Origin: Vibrio tasmaniensis 1F-187
Lineage (GTDB): Bacteria > Pseudomonadota > Gammaproteobacteria > Enterobacterales > Vibrionaceae
Length of the DNA: 6,591 bases
NCBI RefSeq assembly: GCF_000272405.2
Contig: NZ_AJZM02000193.1
Coordinates: 1-6,591, forward strand
Direction: 5' to 3'
The position numbers were made by a program, and so were the translations under genes. The notes below the pieces were generated by a model. The model was not told where the DNA came from. It was given only the letters and a program-made list of their open reading frames with translations, and ran no database searches. Shown here one piece after another: positions 4,908-6,591 of the stretch; the stretch's first letter is position 1; every line of letters starts with the position of its first letter.

Positions 4908-5221
4908 ATGCGTAAAAGGTTCTAAGTATTATTCTTTCTTTAGTTATGTAAAGCGGGTTACTTATAGGCTCATCATCTCGCAGTAAATCGGTTGCACTTA
5001 TATCGAGTGTATTTTTTGTTCTAGGTCTTTTATCAACGAACATTGATGGGTTAGGTTTAGCGCCCATATTTGTTGTGTTGATATCCTTCTTTATGCTTAT
5101 TATTCATGGTTTTCTGCACTTTAGCGGTCGTAAAAATAGCGATGTATTTAATGCTTATGAAGAGTCAGCTAAAACTAAGGCAGCAGCACTAGAGTCTGGG
5201 CTGAACAATAAAAATAAGTAA
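4908..5221 (+). pseudogene. Decayed small membrane-protein gene (cassette D)
   Basis: An open frame ending in TAA at 5219-5221 encodes a protein-like stretch back to about 4952. It has two hydrophobic helices (VALISSVFFVLGLL, then LAPIFVVLISFFMLII) and a polar, Lys-rich tail (GRKNSDVFNAYEESAKTKAAALESGLNNKNK). It has no normal start codon downstream of an in-frame TAA at 4949-4951. Upstream of that stop the same frame reads LSIILSLVM, resembling the rest of a first helix, and it connects to ATG CGT AAA AGG TTC at 4908 only through a one-base frameshift near 4919-4922. Two lesions suggest a pseudogene, or one lesion plus an unusual start. No family recognised. The opposite strand has an open frame across this region, but it lacks a ribosome binding site and runs into the attC. 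Confidence 0.45.
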
Positions 5222-5239
5222 TACGGTCAAGCTAGTTCG

Positions 5240-5340
5240 CTTATAACAAGCGATAGCAAATTTATATCCCAGTTAGCTATTTTCGCTACTCGCTTCAACG
5301 CATGAGTTGCATATTTGCTATTGTAGTCAGTAGCTTATAG
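5240..5340 (+). repeat. Degenerate attC-like site of cassette D
   Basis: TTATAACAAGCG begins like an R'' box. The inner arms ATAGCAAAT (5253-5261) and ATTTGCTAT (5313-5321) are a perfect 9-bp pair. The right end reads AGCTTATAG where a functional core would have GTTATAG. The G of the crossover point is missing, so the site may be inactive or my boundary may be off. Confidence 0.38.
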
Positions 5341-5440
5341 CGAGTTACTGACTTCTGAAGTATAACTTTACCATCTGGATCTACGGCATGAAGACTAAAG
5401 CGGTTTTTAGTTAGGGCGATACCTTTAAGTATCGTTCTAA

Positions 5441-5500
5441 TAACAAATTTAAGTCGACTGTGTAGTGGTTGCGTTGTCAGCTACTTAACGCAGCGCTAAC
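5441..5500 (+). repeat. Short attC-like site (about 60 bp) before the methyltransferase gene
   Basis: TAACAAATTTAAGTCGACTG and CAGCTACTTAAC plus GCAGCGCTAAC form the paired arms. Size and pattern resemble the compact attC sites of resistance cassettes such as aadA. The core reads GCTAAC instead of GTTRRRY, one change at the crossover, so activity is doubtful. Confidence 0.5.
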
Positions 5501-5521
5501 TGGCAAAGGGGATGTTGACCA

Positions 5522-6331
5522 ATGAAAGAATTGATAGCCCAATATACGGGAGCAAACGAAGATGAAAGGCTAACTCGGCAATATATCGCTCAGTTAGAGT
5601 TTGATACTACGATACATAAACTCACACCTTATTTACTTAAAGGGAAATCAGTATGTGAGTTAGGAGCAGCAACGGGGCGCTATTCCTTACATTTTGCGAA
5701 ATTAGGTTGTGATGTTACAGCAGTAGAACTTGCGCCTGACCAAGTGAAGATTTTAAATACTAAAGCAAAATCTGAAGGTATTGAGTTAAAAGTGTTTGAG
5801 GGTAATGCTTGTGATGTGTCATTTATCGAAAGTAGTTCTCAAGACGTTTGTCTAATTCTTGGACCCTTGTACCACCTAAAAACTCTGCATGAAAGAGAAC
5901 TTGCGGTTAATGAAGCACTAAGGATTTTAAAGCCAAATGGTGTACTAGCCATAGCCTATATTTCACGTTTCTTTGTCGCTGGTATGTTTGCCCAACAATT
6001 TCCAGAGCTAGTCACTCCGGAGGTGCTTTTAGAGTTAAATAAACATGGCACTGTATCAAACGCTAAAGCCGATAGTTTTTTTAAGGTCGGGTATTTCGCA
6101 ACGCCTAGTGAAATTGAAAATCTTGTAAACAAAAACGGGTTTAATGTAATTGGACACGCAGCAACAGATGGATTTGGACGTTACATATCTAACGGTGTTA
6201 ATAACTTTACGCCATCTCAATATCAGACATGGTTAGATTATCATTTGGCAAATTGCGACGAAGCAAGCCTTTTGGGATCAAGTAATCATGGTTTAGTGAT
6301 CGCTAGAAAAGCCAGTTCACAAAGCAGTTAA
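5522..6331 (+). CDS. Class I SAM-dependent methyltransferase (cassette E)
   Basis: A 269-residue cytoplasmic methyltransferase with the Rossmann-like fold. Motif I is VCELGAATGRYSLHFA (44-59, with E46, G48 and G52). The acidic residue that binds the SAM ribose is E69 in VTAVELA. Motif IV is LGPLYHL (113-119), and the following helix and strand are ALRILKPNGVLAIAYI (132-147). The C-terminal third (about 150-260) is a family-specific cap likely to hold the substrate; it includes FATPSEIENLVNKNGF. The substrate is unknown. The sequence resembles small-molecule methyltransferases of the COG2226 type more than DNA or rRNA enzymes, since no NPPY or DPPY motif is present. ATG at 5522 is preceded by GGGGA (5508-5512). 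It is the only gene of its cassette and is followed by an attC. No sign of damage. Confidence 0.9.
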   Translation: MKELIAQYTGANEDERLTRQYIAQLEFDTTIHKLTPYLLKGKSVCELGAATGRYSLHFAKLGCDVTAVELAPDQVKILNTKAKSEGIELKVFEGNACDVSFIESSSQDVCLILGPLYHLKTLHERELAVNEALRILKPNGVLAIAYISRFFVAGMFAQQFPELVTPEVLLELNKHGTVSNAKADSFFKVGYFATPSEIENLVNKNGFNVIGHAATDGFGRYISNGVNNFTPSQYQTWLDYHLANCDEASLLGSSNHGLVIARKASSQSS

Positions 6332-6408
6332 GTCGGATTCATAAACGTGTGCCGATTTCGTTTCGCTTCATTATGGCACACGTTCACTCACCGTTTATTG
6401 GGACGTTA
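6314..6408 (+). repeat. attC site of cassette E (about 95 bp)
   Basis: Overlaps the end of the methyltransferase gene. A perfect 8-bp central stem CGTGTGCC/GGCACACG (6346-6353 with 6375-6382) and a right end GGGACGTTAGCC give the core G6405^TTAGCC. The 5' box is weakly conserved. The central loop resembles that of the interrupted attC at 2631-2715. Confidence 0.78.
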
Positions 6409-6434
6409 GCCGTTCTATTGGTATCAGAGGGAAT

Positions 6435-6591
6435 ATGTTTAAATTCGTAAGGTTGATAGTGCTATCAAATTTATTAGCACTGCTAATTGTGGTTACTTTC
6501 GAGTATTTCACAGGCTATTTGAAACTAGCATTTTCTAGTGATTATGCGTTCTATTCAATGCTAATTCTGATCTGCTCCAGTAAGACTGGAC
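6435..6591 (+). CDS. Start of a membrane-protein gene (partial, runs off the window)
   Basis: The first gene of the next cassette, open from ATG at 6435 to the last base with no stop (52 codons visible). GAGGG (6427-6431) stands three bases before the ATG. The translation starts MFKFVRLIVLSNLLALLIVVTFEYFTGYLK and continues LAFSSDYAFYSMLILICSSKTG. Basic residues are followed by a hydrophobic helix (about residues 6-21) and a second hydrophobic patch (about 38-47), consistent with a small integral membrane protein inserted N-terminus inside. No family recognised. The position about 30 bases after an attC core is typical of a cassette gene. Confidence 0.7.
   Translation, partial: MFKFVRLIVLSNLLALLIVVTFEYFTGYLKLAFSSDYAFYSMLILICSSKTG

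Larger units (their letters stand above)
5222..5521. other. Gene-free stretch with two attC-like palindromes and a possible remnant cassette
   Basis: No convincing coding region. It holds a degenerate attC-like palindrome (about 5240-5340), a 7-bp inverted repeat GTCAGTA/TACTGAC (5326-5332 with 5346-5352) straddling its end, and a perfect 6-bp hairpin CGATAC/GTATCG (5417-5422 with 5429-5434) with no T-run. A compact attC-like site follows (5441-5500). The only + frame between the palindromes is an eight-codon ATG frame near 5389. The ribosome binding site of the next gene (GGGGA, 5508-5512) closes the stretch. Confidence 0.5.

Noticed and set aside
4873..5067. 64-codon open frame on the - strand
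   Set aside because: No ribosome binding site. It runs against cassette direction, ends inside an attC core and mirrors a hydrophobic + strand reading.
5417..5434. Hairpin CGATAC/GTATCG as a transcription terminator
   Set aside because: Only six base pairs, AT-rich, and no T-run follows.
1..6591. CRISPR array, tRNA or rRNA genes, integrase gene
   Set aside because: No regularly spaced short repeats, no tRNA-like cloverleaf or rRNA sequence, and no tyrosine recombinase reading frame were seen.

Overview
The window is a stretch of a chromosomal gene-cassette (integron) array, most likely from a Vibrio or a close gammaproteobacterial relative. The evidence is a head-to-tail series of short, AT-rich, promoter-poor genes on the + strand. 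Each is followed by an imperfect palindrome of about 60-122 bp that begins near a TAACAAA-type box and ends in a GTTRRRY-type core, i.e. VCR-like attC sites. No integrase gene is in view, so the genus is an inference from the attC style.

Layout. Positions 1-48 are the end of an IS1111-type insertion sequence whose body lies upstream of the window. Cassette A (49-1018) encodes a two-helix membrane protein with a C-terminal PD-(D/E)XK-like nuclease candidate and ends in a clear attC. Cassette B (from 1019) encodes a 135-residue protein of unknown function. Its attC has been cut into three pieces by two different IS110-family elements. An IS110-group element (about 1452-2632, transposase frameshifted) sits in the 5' R'' arm. 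An IS1111-group element (2716-4279, transposase full length) sits in the 3' core, directly after GTT. Cassette C (4280-4872) encodes a GNAT acetyltransferase. Cassette D (4873 to about 5340) holds a broken small membrane-protein gene. Positions 5341-5500 look like a remnant or a cassette without a gene. Cassette E (to about 6405) encodes a class I SAM-dependent methyltransferase. The last cassette begins a membrane-protein gene cut by the window end.

The main point of interest is the pair of insertion sequences. Both have a non-coding region that folds into a guide-RNA-like structure, upstream of the transposase in the IS110-type and downstream in the IS1111-type, matching the known bridge RNA / seekRNA positions of the two subgroups. 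In both, loop segments match the attC DNA on the two sides of the insertion, and other segments match the element's own ends. This suggests RNA-guided elements specialised on two different boxes of the same integron recombination site. Both elements also carry split promoters that become complete only when the ends are joined in a circle (TTGACA-17-CATAAT in the IS1111-type). The IS1111-type transposase start is covered by a 13-bp inverted repeat able to hide its ribosome binding site.

The cassette genes look functionally independent, as is usual for integrons. They read on the + strand from short ribosome binding sites, while both transposase genes run on the - strand against them.
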